DNA of 64,000 bases, taken from positions 30,720 through 94,719 of the forward strand of contig NW_008710347.1 of NCBI RefSeq assembly GCF_000327385.1, read 5' to 3'. Position 1 is the first letter of the stretch; each line of letters begins with the position of its first letter. The translations under genes were made by a program, and so were the position numbers. This document shows, piece by piece, positions 34,603 to 46,700 of this stretch. This stretch comes from Lottia gigantea. Taxonomy: Eukaryota > Mollusca > Gastropoda > Lottiidae. The notes beneath the pieces are model-generated. The model saw nothing but the letters and a program-made list of their open reading frames with translations. It ran no database searches and was not told the origin of the DNA.

Positions 34603-37600
34603 CTTGTATATTTCTTCTAATTTGATCTGAAATACAACATAGATTATAACATTAATATATAAACTAATATTACAAATAATGTAATTATAATAATAATGGC
34701 AATAATATTCTCACAATGAAAGCACAATAATGAAGTGTCACAATTGATAACGTTGTGCGAACAGGTTCAAATGATGCATTATTCAGTAATAAATTGATGA
34801 AAAATAACTTGCCAGGTAAAGTAACATATGCCCACTGGCAGCTTACAGAAATGAATATACACTCTTTAATGTATTTACTGTTAGGTTTTCCACATTATTT
34901 TTTAAAATCAATATCAATAACCCAAATACATCAAATTATTTAATCACACTGCTTTGAATGTCAAGGGCAATAACTCAAAATTGTTAAGCACGAAAATGTC
35001 AAAATTCAATCTTGACCAAGATCTGATCAATATAGATAAATAGGACGTAAAACTCCATTCATTTCATTTTATATAAATCATCACACCAAATTCATAAAAA
35101 TCAGATGAAAACTGTAGTCTCTCTTGAGCTCATGAATAAATTTTTCCACATTTTTCATGAGTCAAGGGCAATAACTCAAAAACTGTTCATCGAAAGATCG
35201 ATTAATTTGGACTTCACCAAGATATTATCAATACATATGAGCACACCATATTTCATTAAAATCAGATAAAGACTGTAGTCTATAAACGCGTTTTTTCCCC
35301 ATCGAGTGCAATAACTCAAAAACTGCTTATCGAAAAATATTTACGCGTTTTGACAATGTCAAGGGCATTAACTCATTCAAATCAGATAAATACTGTAGTC
35401 TCTACTGTGCTCACGAGAAATGTTGACCGACGGAGGCGACGACAATATCAGGAAAAAATATACGCAAAATCATCTATTGTTCTATAGGATTACGATCAAA
35501 ACTGTAGTTTTTACAACGTCCAGGGGCCAACTGTAACGTATCTACTGACGCAAACCAATCATATTACAATTCTGTATCATAAAAGTCGGACATCAAAGAT
35601 GTGGCCATTTTCATGTCAAGATGCAGTTAAATTGTTCTTAAAGGTATTTTACCTCTTGGGGATGTCGAAAAATTAGAAATGTTAAAACTTGGCCAAAAGG
35701 AGTCTTTGTTCATCAGTAGACTTACCTGGTTTCAAAACTCTACAACAAAATCCAATAATCCAATAAAAACTTGTTAAAATAAGTAATTTTAAAACATGCC
35801 TAGAAATTCCAATTATTATTTTGATTTTGATGGATATTTCTATACTTTTGTCATGTTACCTGGTAGGTCCAGCTGATGAAGATATACGCTTGTTTACCAA
35901 GTTTGAGACTTGTATTGTATATCCATTCTAAGAGGCAGTATTCCTTAAACTATTTAACAACATTTTCAAATTGAGCCATTATTGATATTAAATTTGAAAG
36001 AAATTACCTGATTAGTAGCTAACTGAATGAAAATAATCATATGGATATTATTTACAGTCGATACATGCTTGCCACAAGGTCAGAATATGGAGACATGGTG
36101 ACTAAAATTTTATATACCTAGTTTTAATAAACCTTATTATCTAATATAATCCACATAAAAGGCATATTCCAATCCGATTATCGCCCTAAACACAAAAAAT
36201 GACCTGAAATATATTTATATTTAAGTCACGATATTTTTATAAAACCAACATTGTTTACCTATATACTATACCTTGACTACAACTTTTCGCGTGTCATGGA
36301 AGTATGTAAATACAGCGATCCAATCAAATCGCTGCATTCCGCATTACAAGAAAGGTGGTTATTGCAGTCAAGGTATCAGACGAAGTTCGTGATGAATGAT
36401 GATGAATAAAATCACAAAATTAAAAACTTTTAGTTTGACCTAGGAAGTCAAAAAAATAAAACCTGTAGATTTTGTAATTTAAAAATTAACAAAATTGCTA
36501 AAATGAATCAAAATTATTTGCTTATTTCATATCAATTGTAACTGGGTGCAGGTTTGATCATTTATGTTTATTTGAGGTATAGAACATAGTTGAAGTTCCT
36601 TCTTACCTGTACATGTTGTAATTGTGAGTGTATTGATATGGGACTATCAATGACCATAGTTCAAAAATTCAAAATTGCCAAAAAAAAAAAAAAAAAACTT
36701 CCCTGTATTCCTTCGTATTCCCATTATTGTTAGTATCACATGACTCTTTTGGTTACGCGCACAGTTTAAATGGCCGACGAGATATGATATCTCAGATATC
36801 AGTTTCGTAAAAAATACTTTGATGGAACCGATGAAGTGACATAAATGGTGTAGGGGTATTTCCACAAAACAAAGCCTAGTTTTTTGTGTCCCTCCACCAG
36901 CCGACAACTTTCAAAATGTTTCGAGTTAAATTCAGTGAAGATATGAATGGAAACAATGGTTGAAATTTGGTTTCCGTTTTTTCTCTTATTAGAAAATTAG
37001 AATCATATAAATAATTCTTGTCTGGTTGGAAATCCGCTTACTAAGAAGAAACTAACAAAACATTGAAGCCTATAGAACTATAGAATGTTACGTTACGGGC
37101 AAATTAATGATTAAACTTGTCAGAATTCTACAGTGAAATATAGGTGTTTAAAGGGAGGCAATCCTTTTCGACATCAAGTATGTCAGCAGAGCACATAATA
37201 TTTGTACAGTAGTAGATTCACTCAAACTGTAATTTCTAGAAATATATGTACTTTCTATTTAGAAAACAATTAAGTAGGCCAATGAAGGCAATATTATACT
37301 TTATTTAGTTCTCAAAACAAAATGTAAGACAAAATGAATCACTCGAAAACAACTGTGATAATGTTTTTTGTCGTTCGCAGAAAAATCCAAAACATTCTAT
37401 GACAGAGGCTTTTTCTGGCAAAGGGATATAACTCGTATCTACAAACATAGTCAATTTAGCCGACGACCAGTGAGCTAGAATATTCTATTATGGCTTTTGG
37501 AGTCAAAGTTGCCTTTGACAACATGCATATAAAAAGTTTTTGGTCAATTCCTCATCAGAACAATGAGATAAGATCACTAAGGGATTATAACAAACAGTGC

Positions 37601-37764
37601 TGAGACGTATATAAGTTTAATGCAAAAGAAAGTTTATAAATTCAAAAAAGATTCCAGATTTTATATCAAAAAGGAAAAACAGCGAGAGAAAGCACACTTA
37701 ATTATCATGTAAAAAATACACCAATTCTTTTCAATCAGGTCAAATGTAATGATTGGTTACAGAA
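34603..37764. other. Spacer between receptor copies 2 and 3
   Basis: 5' flank of copy 2 and 3' flank of copy 3, including the unit junction near 36.3 kb. Also holds the dispersed repeat at 34,960-35,450 and a 19-base A run near 36,678. No other gene seen; the short frames have no support. Confidence 0.5.
34960..35450 (+). repeat. Repeat with 'gtcaagggcaataactcaaaa' core, about four degenerate units
   Basis: The core recurs near 34,960, 35,160, 35,305 and 35,358, separated by 'cttgacc/cttcaccaagat', 'caatacatat' and 'aaaatcagataaa.actgtagtct'. It is the inverse of the repeat at 27,290-27,680. A family A fragment (ggacgtaaaactcc) is inserted near 35,043. Confidence 0.7.
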
Positions 37765-38966
37765 TTATATTAACATAACAGCTATAAATATGACCGTTGA
37801 TATGAAGGTCAAAATAAAAAATAATTTACAAAAGAAAGAATCCATAGTTTGGGACAATTGTTCCCATGTAACCTTTTCTTCATTGAAATCTTTAACAATC
37901 TTTGATTTAGGATTGTGGGACACTTCTGCCTCATCAAAGATTTTTCTTTTACGACATTTACCACAACTTCGAACAAACCAAACCGCAAGACGTGGCACGG
38001 GTTGGGTAGATTTCGTATGATGTAGTCTCAATATTGGAATGGCCAACAAAACAGATAGAGTACTAAGAGCCAACAAAATAGTTACATATACACCTAGCAA
38101 AGATATTTGTAAGGAGGTTTGAGGCATACTATCACTGATAATCGTCAAAAAGACAACATAAGCTAATAGCACAGTAATAGAAAGGGACATTTTTTCACCC
38201 GCATCACTTGGTAAAGCAAATGTAAGAGATCCCATCAGAGACAGAAGTAGTATTGGTAATATTAAATTTAACACATAAAATGTTCGTCTCCTCTGGATCC
38301 TTAGTTCAATATGAACCGCTGAATGAACTGTGTTGTCTCTTTTTACAATTTTAGCACTAGCAAATTCCATTGTCCATTCGGGCTGTAATCTACTGTATCT
38401 ATTTCAGGATCATTTATAATGAGGTCCAATTCGTATATTTTAGACACCATTGTTTCTAGGCTAATTTTACAAACTTGTACATCAAATGGATAATACGTTG
38501 TATCTATATCACAAGATGTTTTAAACAACATACTGGGCTCCCATTCCAAATATCCATCTGAATTTAAACGAATCGGTAGTTCATCAAATCCAATTTTTGT
38601 TCTTTTTTCTACTGAGTTAGCGACGACAATATCTGGTCTCCAAACCTTTTTCTGGGGAACCACCATATTCTGTAAATCACCATATTCCGATTGGTTCCAA
38701 GACAAAAAGTCGTCTTGCCAATAAAGATGAATTAACCCAAAACTCACCAATGTTTGATCTTTTTCTTGTAACTCACTAATTGAAATAAGAGAGAAGTTTA
38801 TAATAATAGGCATTATTTCTTTATCATCATTTACTGGTCGAATATCCGAATTATATCCGGTAAATAAAAAACTATGTAAGTTGTAATAATCAATCTTATC
38901 AGCACTGTTTACTATGGATAATGAAATTAGCAATAAGAATAGGGATATTACAGGATTGGTTTTCAT
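37765..38966 (-). pseudogene. Cys-loop receptor subunit, copy 3, with one frameshift
   Basis: Two overlapping frames, 38,343-38,966 (signal peptide, ligand-binding domain, Cys-loop) and 37,765-38,370 (M1 to M4), together match copies 1 and 2 end to end. The frame changes near 38,359, where 'gcactagcaaatt' has one A fewer than 'gcactaagcaaatt' of copy 2. The rest looks intact; the M3-M4 loop has small in-frame shortenings (KCRKRKIFDEAEV). The acceptor-side 5' UTR is conserved (exon border 39,005). With one single-base break this is either a very young pseudogene or a sequencing or assembly error. If read through, the subunit would be about 400 aa and a cation-type non-alpha member like its neighbours. 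Confidence 0.85.
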
Positions 38967-40337
38967 CTTGTATATTTCTTAAAATTTGATCTTCGTGTTC
39001 CCTTACTGAAATATAACATAAAATGTAACATTAATATATAAACTAATATTATAAATAATGTAATTATAATAATAATGGCAATAATCCCACATTGAAAGCA
39101 CAATAATGAAAGTACAATAATGAAAGCACAATAATGAAGGGTCACAATTTCTCAAGTTGTGTGAATAGGTTCAAAGTGATTGAACACCTTGATGAAAAAT
39201 TAATCTAATGGAACAAACAAATATATGCAAAAGTACCTATTTTTCAATATGAATACGATCAAAATTGTAGTCATTTCAACATCTACAAGCCAACTGTGAC
39301 GTATCTAGAGACACAAAGCCATCATCAACTTACAATTATGAATCTTGAAAGTTAGAATTATCAAATATGTGAAAAATTTTCATGTTCTGGACTATTTGAC
39401 AACATTTTCAGATTTTCAAATTTAGCCATTATTGATATCCTTAGGTTGAAGTTGAAAGAGATAACCTATTTAGTAGCTAATTGAATGAAAATAATCACAT
39501 GAATATTATTTACAATTGGTATTCTGTTTCAAATAGCCGATACATGCTTTCCACAAGGAAACATGGTGACCGAAACTTTATTTACCTCGTTCTAATCCTT
39601 AGGCCTATAATCTCATGTTATCCACATATAGGCCTCTTCTTCTGCAATTTTCGTCCTAAATTTTTGTCAGAAAATGATCTGAAATATACTAAGTCATACG
39701 ATAGATATACAAAATCAACACAGTTTGCCAATATATCTAAATGCGTCGTAATGACGGTTCGTGAAAGACTTTTATTCTGCCTCAACTATTATTACGTATA
39801 TAGCAAATACATTCTAAGAATCGATAATGGTGAATATTCTAAATAAATTACGACAAAACATGTAGTATGCCATTTTTACCACAGAAAGACTGTCATTGTG
39901 CCAAACCAAAGTTCTCTGCAGCTATTGCATTCTTTTTATTTAGGGCGTGGCCCACATCTACCAATAGATGATAAGACAGGATCTAAAGGTTTTGGAATTC
40001 TGCCAGAATCTGTCGAAATATCGACTACATGTAGTTATATTTCAAAATCAAGTCAGAATTCATCTCGTAAATATTCGACAAGTAATACAAGTCCATCTTT
40101 TTTCTATGGATTCATGTAATACAGTAAATGAAATGAAGATTTTATTTGTTGAATGATAATTTCGTAATATGGCGAATATAGTCAAGCACAAGATTCAGAT
40201 TGACTTGATAGTTCGGAAGACCAAGTTATATAACCAGAAGGGCAATGGTGTATGATGTTTAGTTACAGTAATGAAATTGTTGGTTGTCCGAACATTTTAA
40301 GGGGGGCAATCCATTTTTTCGGGCATTGCCCCCCCCC
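38967..40337. other. 5' flank of receptor copy 3 up to the assembly gap
   Basis: Duplicated flank to about 39,930, then unique AT-rich sequence. A 121-codon plus-strand frame at 39,481-39,846 lies wholly in the duplicated flank and has no family motif. The last bases are a G/C palindrome-like stretch ('aaggggggcaatcc...gcattgccccccccc') running into the gap. Confidence 0.45.
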
Positions 40338-40585
40338 NNNNNNNNNNNNNNNNNNNNNNNNNNNNNNNNNNNNNNNNNNNNNNNNNNNNNNNNNNNNNNN
40401 NNNNNNNNNNNNNNNNNNNNNNNNNNNNNNNNNNNNNNNNNNNNNNNNNNNNNNNNNNNNNNNNNNNNNNNNNNNNNNNNNNNNNNNNNNNNNNNNNNNN
40501 NNNNNNNNNNNNNNNNNNNNNNNNNNNNNNNNNNNNNNNNNNNNNNNNNNNNNNNNNNNNNNNNNNNNNNNNNNNNNNNNNNNNN
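40338..40585. other. Assembly gap (248 N)
   Basis: Unresolved bases, entered directly from a poly-C run. Frames drawn across it are meaningless. Confidence 1.
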
Positions 40586-40799
40586 TAGTTTGTCGATCAA
40601 ATGACAGAGAAAGTAAATCGTAACGCAACCAAAAATACTCTTCTTTCTAACACGATTAGATGACACTATTATTGGGGAATGTAGTCAGTTATTTGAAAGT
40701 GACCTAAAGGCACGTCTTTTTACATAGAGATTTCCTCAAGACTTAAACCTACTGTGATATGGAATATAATTCTCTTGTTGTAAGGATCATTATTGTCAA

Positions 40800-41105
40800 G
40801 GACAGTGTTTAAAGAAAGCATTATAACATCAAGGATAGTTTGCGAATAAAGAAAGCATTATAACATCAAGAATAGTTTGCGAATAAAGAAAGCATTATAT
40901 AGTAAAATAAGGTTTGCTAATACAGGAAAGCATCATATATTCAAGGATAGTTTGTGAATAAAGAAAGCATCATATATTCAAGGATAGTTTGTGAATAAAG
41001 AAAGCATCATATATTCAAGGATAGTTTGTGAATAAAGAAAGCATTATATATTCACGGATAGTTTGTGAATAAAGAAAGCATTATACAGTTAAGGACAGTT
41101 TGTGA
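40800..41105 (+). repeat. ~36-bp tandem repeat, about 8 copies
   Basis: Unit 'aagaaagcatcatatattcaaggatagtttgtgaat' with variants ('cattataacatcaag...tttgcgaat') in the left copies. Ends about 65 bases before the start codon of the mucin-like gene. Confidence 0.85.
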
Positions 41106-41169
41106 AGAAATCGCAGTTTCCAATGTATTGAATCTTTAATTAAAGATTAAATATTTATGTTAAAAACAA

Positions 41170-44100
41170 TGGAGAATCTGTTCGTATTCGTCGCAGCCTA
41201 TTTAACTGCATTGATTTGCTTAACAGGCGTGAAGGGTAAGTTTAAGATATTCTGAGACCAACCTATAAAAATAGGAGATAAAAATCCTGTTTTATTGGAT
41301 ATATATCCATTGTCTCACACAAAGTAGGTTATATTAAATTTAGGTCTTTTTCCCCTTTTCTTCAAGTTTCGAAATTCAATGTTCATTCTTTTTTGTTCGT
41401 GCTACGACGAAAACCAAATTTAAGCCATATTGGTGTTCAATAATTGTTACCAGCTGTGGTATAATATAAATGCTGTCTAATAAATGTCATTGTCTTATAA
41501 GAAAAAATGGGTATTAAATATGATTGATAACGGTATTTACCTGTAGGCAAATTAATCAACCGTAGAATACTCGTCTTACTATAATCTTCAAAAATAACAG
41601 TATACAGGGGGCTTTGATTTTTTATCATATCATGTGATATAAATGGCTTTATTTTTTACTAAATAGTTTTTTTTGGAGAAAATACAAAGTTTATCTGAAA
41701 TTTGTTGACTTGCCATCTGAGAATTATTTTGTGTCATTTTTTCAAATTTCAATACTTTTTGATAGTTTATTGCAATTGCCAATTTTGGGCTTTAATACTA
41801 CAACCATGCCAACATGTTAAATATATTGATATTTAAAATATACATTAAATGCATTACAGGTGGTGTTTGTCCAGGTTATAACATACCAGGTAGGTATTGT
41901 TCATTATCTTATCCTACATCTCCTAATATCATCTTACAGTTCCTATGTGACTTGAACAATAGATATAACAATAGCTAAAATTGAACGGGTTTCTTGTTCC
42001 CTAATCCCTAAACAACACCTAGCTTTATACTCTCAATGCACGGTGAACAAATATCACACACCCCTTTTTTGACTCTAGTATGCAGTTACATTCCCAGCTT
42101 TCAGAGGTTTGTAAATTAAACCCGCCTTAATATGTCCTGAAATAATCTTATATAAGGGACTGGAAGATCTTCCGTGCAAAATATTTTTTAACGAAGTATG
42201 CACCTGATGTCCACAGCAATCGTTGAAATTTGATAAAGCAAGTAAGCATTACTAAAGAGAGTATCATAACTGTCGAAAACATTTTTCGCTAAACATTTTG
42301 AAAACTTTACATCAAAATAGAGAAAAATGTGATCCTTGACACATCTGAAAGTTTTATTTTTAAAAATCCTGTTTTGTAACACCAAAACTATTTAAAAGTT
42401 TCCTATTTGGAATGATTTAAGCCTAATTATTGTAGAGAAGCATGCATTCTATAGATTTCAACTAAGTCGAGACCTAACACCAAAACAAGTTTTAGCCCTT
42501 CACTTAACAATTAGCAAACTTCCTTTTTAATTTTAATTAACTCTATTGAAACAAATTCAGTTTGAAATAGCACATTTTAGAAATAACTTCAGGTATAATT
42601 CACTCCGTGTTTGATAATGAAAATTTTTCATAATACCCTTTAAGATTTGCAAGTTTTGTGTGGCAATATTTTGTTCATGTTATGGACGATTAGTCTTGCC
42701 TTTGGCATTGGTGTGAGTCTTCATTAGCCAAATCAGGTGTTGAATAGAAATACATAAAACCCTTTATCATTTCACCAAAGAGATTTTGATAATTATATTT
42801 ATAAAAAGGTTAAGACAGACGTAGTGGTTTAATTCATTTATATTCATTTAGCCAGAATAAAAGAGATTACCGGTCATATTACACAGATTGTCAGTACTGA
42901 TAAATTAACGTAGATCGTCCAAAATATCTTAAATACTTGGCTTCATAATGGCTAAATTAACAAAAGAAATATGAAATTGTATATTATAGAGAAGTTTTTC
43001 GAGGAATGAAAAATGAAATTCGATCCTTATGAAACAATATAAAACGTTTTTAGTATCCACAATTTATTAGTATACAAATGAAGTATACAAGTCGAGGTAG
43101 TATTACAACTTTGATATTGTAGGTATCAAAGTTGTCGGTTTATGACAGAATCACACTCCGTTGGGTATAAGGGAGTGAAAGCCGACACCGGGAGGACTCT
43201 CGGAAAAACCGGTACAGGCATCCGAATTTTTCTTAGCTTGAGGGTGATTCGAACCTAAACTTCAACAATTCAACCCACTGAGCTGTTCCACTGTCACAAA
43301 AATGCAGTGATCCAGCCCGGCGGAAGTATTGACGTTTACAGTTTGAAAGATAGCATTGACTGGAAATATGGTGCTGCCTTTACTTTTTAAATTTGTTTTA
43401 AGCAATCGATTAATGGATACTAGAAATATCATAAAAAAAAATTATGCTAATATGTCATGTATTTAACTTCAAAAGTTAACTTGCGAAATTATTCATGTTG
43501 TGTGCTTGAATGCGTTTGTGTAAACGATTTTGAGTTAGCTAAAAAATTGAAAAAAACTTCTAAAATGACCAAATAGACTCATTGCGTGTCTTCACGCGAA
43601 TAAAGTAAATAAAAGTTAAACGCCCAGTATTGTAAGTTGTTGAATTAAGAAAATAGTTTAAATGTACTGATTATCTCATTTAGCTTGACCAGTACATGTA
43701 AAAACAATCATTGCCAATCCCTCACAAACAAAAATCTAGAAAAAAAATTTTATTTCGTCAATTTCATTTTAACTGGATGCATATGGCCAATCCAGAATTA
43801 AATTATTTACCAAATAAAACAATTATTGTTTCCCCGAGACGCTATTCAAACATAGTTAGATTTAAATTTGGTTCAAATTCTCCAGAAGCAGTGTCCGATA
43901 GTCTTTATTGTGTCATTTTTTATATTCTGAAATGAACATACCACCTTAAGGCTATGCTATATGCATCTGTTTTCTCCCATGAAGGTGGGTACACTTTTTA
44001 GAAAGATGGATGCCTAGCAAAGACTTAATGTTATATTTTCATTTCGTTCTAGTGATATGGCCATGTTCAGAAGGTACCATAACCGGTACCAAGTTACTAG

Positions 44101-46001
44101 TAGATACATCTGAAATACCCATTGATAAGTTACAATGTAACTGTAAACTTACCACAACTACCAATGCTATCCAGATAAGTTTAATAAAGGCTCCAGATTA
44201 TCGCAATTGTGGTACAGAAATACGGTTTTCTACAGCCTCTTCTGTTGAGTTTGGATGTTTTCGTAGCGGCACCGTAGTAAACACAGAGTTCACCAAAACT
44301 GTTGATATCATGGTGGAAAAAGATAACACAATATCTGATATAAGGCATTGTTTTTATATTGATTCATCAACAAGTAAGTTTTGATGTCGTTGATATGATG
44401 TTGTAAAGCCTATTGAAGTGAACTGGAAAACTGGATAAAGAAGGAAGCATTTCAGAATCTATGCTAGACCCTAAACAAAATGTGAAATGTTGATAATGTG
44501 GTCGTAGCCTGCGTCTTTACGCGATGTTAATATATTTTTTATCTGATTCTTAACACACAATAATTCTCAGAATATTTTGTTGAATTGAATACCATAACTC
44601 ATGCTTGATCCTTAAAATTTTCAGATTCCATCGCGAATATGTCATTAACATGTTCGTCTCATAGATCAACAGCAGCACCAACCACCAATATAACAACACC
44701 ATTCACATCAACAGCTTCAACATCAACATCGCCATCTCCTTCATCAACGCCAACTGTTATATCAACGTCATCATCTGCCACAACTGCAATACCAACAACT
44801 TCAACTGCAACCCCTTCACAAACCGTTTCAGTATCAACTACGCAAACATCATCTGCAATACCAAAGTCAACTTCTTACTCTGAATCCACACCTTTTACAA
44901 ACCCCATTACTACCGATTCGAAAACCACAATAACATCAGCTGAAAAGATGTCAGATTCGACACAAAAATCTTCAACTGCAGAATCAGTACAAACTGATAT
45001 TACCAGCAGACAGCCAACAGCTACTATGACTGATTCAGTTCCAGTCACTACCGACCAAGTGTCTGAAATAACCACGACAGACACAGAACAGGATGGTAAA
45101 ACCACGAATTCAGAAGGTGAAACAAAGGAAACTTCTCCAATTTCCATTACCAATGCTGTGGCAACAGAAATAGGTGACTCAACAGTGTCTGGTAAGACCA
45201 ATTCTGATTCTACTGTTGGTAGTGAGAAAGCACCCAATACTCAGCAATCCACGACCAGTTATACTGGTACTACTCCCAATAATGCTACACTAACTGATGG
45301 TGATGAGGGAGCTAACCCAGAAAGATTAACAGTAGGTAAGTAGACGTCATTTCGAATGCCCGCTGTATAAAATGTTCCAATTTTTCATAATTTCAAAATG
45401 AATGCAAATATCCTTATCGCAAGGCATATCATGGAAAGATGAAAAACATTCGTTTATATACTTATCTAAGTAAATCTCTGAGTAAATAATTAACCATCAT
45501 TATTTTATATTACAGTGATAGTAATTGCAACTATAATTGGTATCATTTTGATTTGTGTATTAGTCGGGGCGATATATTATCAGAAAAAACAAAAGTAAGT
45601 ACACTCGAAATTATTTAAAACTTTTGAATTGCTGAATATTTGGAACGATGGTTTCTCATTGGCATATTATGCTCTATTTAACAACTTGAAATACAAATTA
45701 TGAATATCTTTTCAGTTTCAATAACTTCCTTTTTTTTTTTTGTGAGAAGTGGGTTTTCTGAATTTTCTGAAAGTTTGAATTTCCTACGGGTCAAAACTTT
45801 TTTTCGAGTTGACCAACTAAGCTTTCCCCTGTATACTATTAATGCTTTTCTTTCAGACGGAAGGTTTCTCTAAACCACAGATCTGGTTTCACCAATATGG
45901 CATCAACTGTCGATGAAGAAAAGGCAACAAAAGTAGATAGCAAAAATCATATTTATGACAATCCAAATTTGATACCATATGGTCATATTGAAAATACCTA
46001 G
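41170..46001 (+). CDS. Type I membrane protein with mucin-like stalk (450 aa), family unknown
   Basis: Six phase-consistent exons: 41,170-41,236 (signal peptide MENLFVFVAAYLTALICLTG), 41,860-41,889 (30-base mini-exon, GGVCPGYNIP), 44,053-44,373, 44,625-45,335, 45,516-45,594 and 45,857-46,001. The third exon gives a cysteine-containing head of about 107 residues (CNC..., NCGTEIRF, FGCFRSGT, HCFY). The fourth is a Ser/Thr/Pro-rich stalk of about 220 residues, expected to be heavily O-glycosylated. The fifth encodes one TM helix (VIVIATIIGIILICVLVGAIYY) split across the exon border with a KKQK stop-transfer. The tail ends with IYDNPNLIPYGHIENT, carrying tyrosine motifs. Likely a cell-surface adhesion or protective glycoprotein (inference); I do not recognise the head domain. 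An alternative N-terminus is possible, since a frame from 44,028 (MLYFHFVLVIWPCSEG) runs through the acceptor into exon 3 and also looks like a signal peptide. Confidence 0.82.
42376..42652. mobile_element. Older relative of the aagggacattccgc MITE
   Basis: Interior motifs 'ccaaaactatttaaaag', 'ttgaaacaaattcagtt', 'caggtataa' and 'tgataatgaa' occur in the same order as in 19,038-19,449. Ends are eroded. It lies in intron 2 of the mucin-like gene. Confidence 0.55.
43145..43310 (-). mobile_element. tRNA-related SINE
   Basis: On the minus strand an A-box-like 'agctcagtggg' is followed by B-box 'ggttcgaatca', then a body ending 'cggtgtcggctttcactcccttatacccaacgg'. The head is tRNA-like and diverged. 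It lies in intron 2 of the mucin-like gene, beside a 12-base hairpin at 43,105-43,135. Confidence 0.7.
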
Positions 46002-46471
46002 ATAATATTTAGATATATATTATATATTAGAGTAACAACATGATTCAAGTTATGTATTAACAGAGACGATATTTATTTTTATCTGGGACACAGGAAATCT
46101 TACTTAAGGTTGAATAGGCGTTAACAAAAATATAGGGTTTAACCATCAGAATTCAGTCTACTGTTCTTGTTTACTGTTCGAAATGTTCCCAGATATGCGT
46201 AAAAATCATTGAATGAAATTACTTTACTATGATAGTAAGAAAACATAATCTGAAGAACAGTTTATCAAATTTGACAATTTCATTTCATTTCTGACAATTT
46301 TTGACATTTTTATTGACCTGACCTGTACTATGTTGTTTTTATCTACAAGAAGTTTGCTTATGATGTACATCGCAATATAGTGCCTACATAGGATTTTTTT
46401 AGGAACTTCTTCACTCGTAATAATGCTTTCGTGTCTTGGCTCGTATCGTACAAATATATTATCAATGTTAA

Positions 46472-46700
46472 GCTTAAAGGGACAAGTTCGGCAACCGTTT
46501 GGCCAATCAAAATCTTAGTCTCAGAAACCGGAATTGTTTAGCTAAGCAAATCAGTAATAATATTCTGAATCATAGCTCACCGTAGAATTTGATTCTTCAC
46601 ATCCATATGTGTCCAGAATTATCCGGGTTTTTTCGTCTTTTCTTGAGACTCTGCGCATATATAGAACATTTTAAAGAAAGGGAAAGTGAAATTCCTAGTT
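46472..46700 (+). repeat. Dispersed repeat family B copy
   Basis: Starts 'ttaaagggacaagtt', with 'ttagtctcagaaac', 'tagctaagcaaatcagt' and 'atgtgtccagaattatcc'. Confidence 0.7.

Larger units (their letters stand above)
32058..39930. repeat. Tandem segmental duplication (~4.4-kb unit) carrying receptor copies 2 and 3
   Basis: Repeated in order: 'ggtatcagacgaagttcgt' (32,058 / 36,372), 'gcttatttcatatcaattgtaactggg' (about 32,530 / 36,520), 'aaatggccgacg' (about 32,785 / 36,770), 'cattctatgacagaggc' (about 33,050 / 37,393), the receptor genes (stops 33,388 / 37,765, offset 4,377) and 5' flanks (about 35,930-36,130 / 39,390-39,600). Non-coding parts are clearly diverged with small indels. Confidence 0.85.

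Noticed and set aside
39481-39846. 121-codon plus-strand frame
   Set aside because: Lies in the duplicated 5' flank of receptor copy 3; the corresponding flank of copy 2 does not preserve it and there is no recognisable motif.
40252-40666. Frames of 106-135 codons across the gap
   Set aside because: Mostly unknown bases; no information.
44875-45237. 120-codon minus-strand frame (Val/Ser-rich)
   Set aside because: Antisense of the Ser/Thr-rich mucin exon; no splice or motif support.
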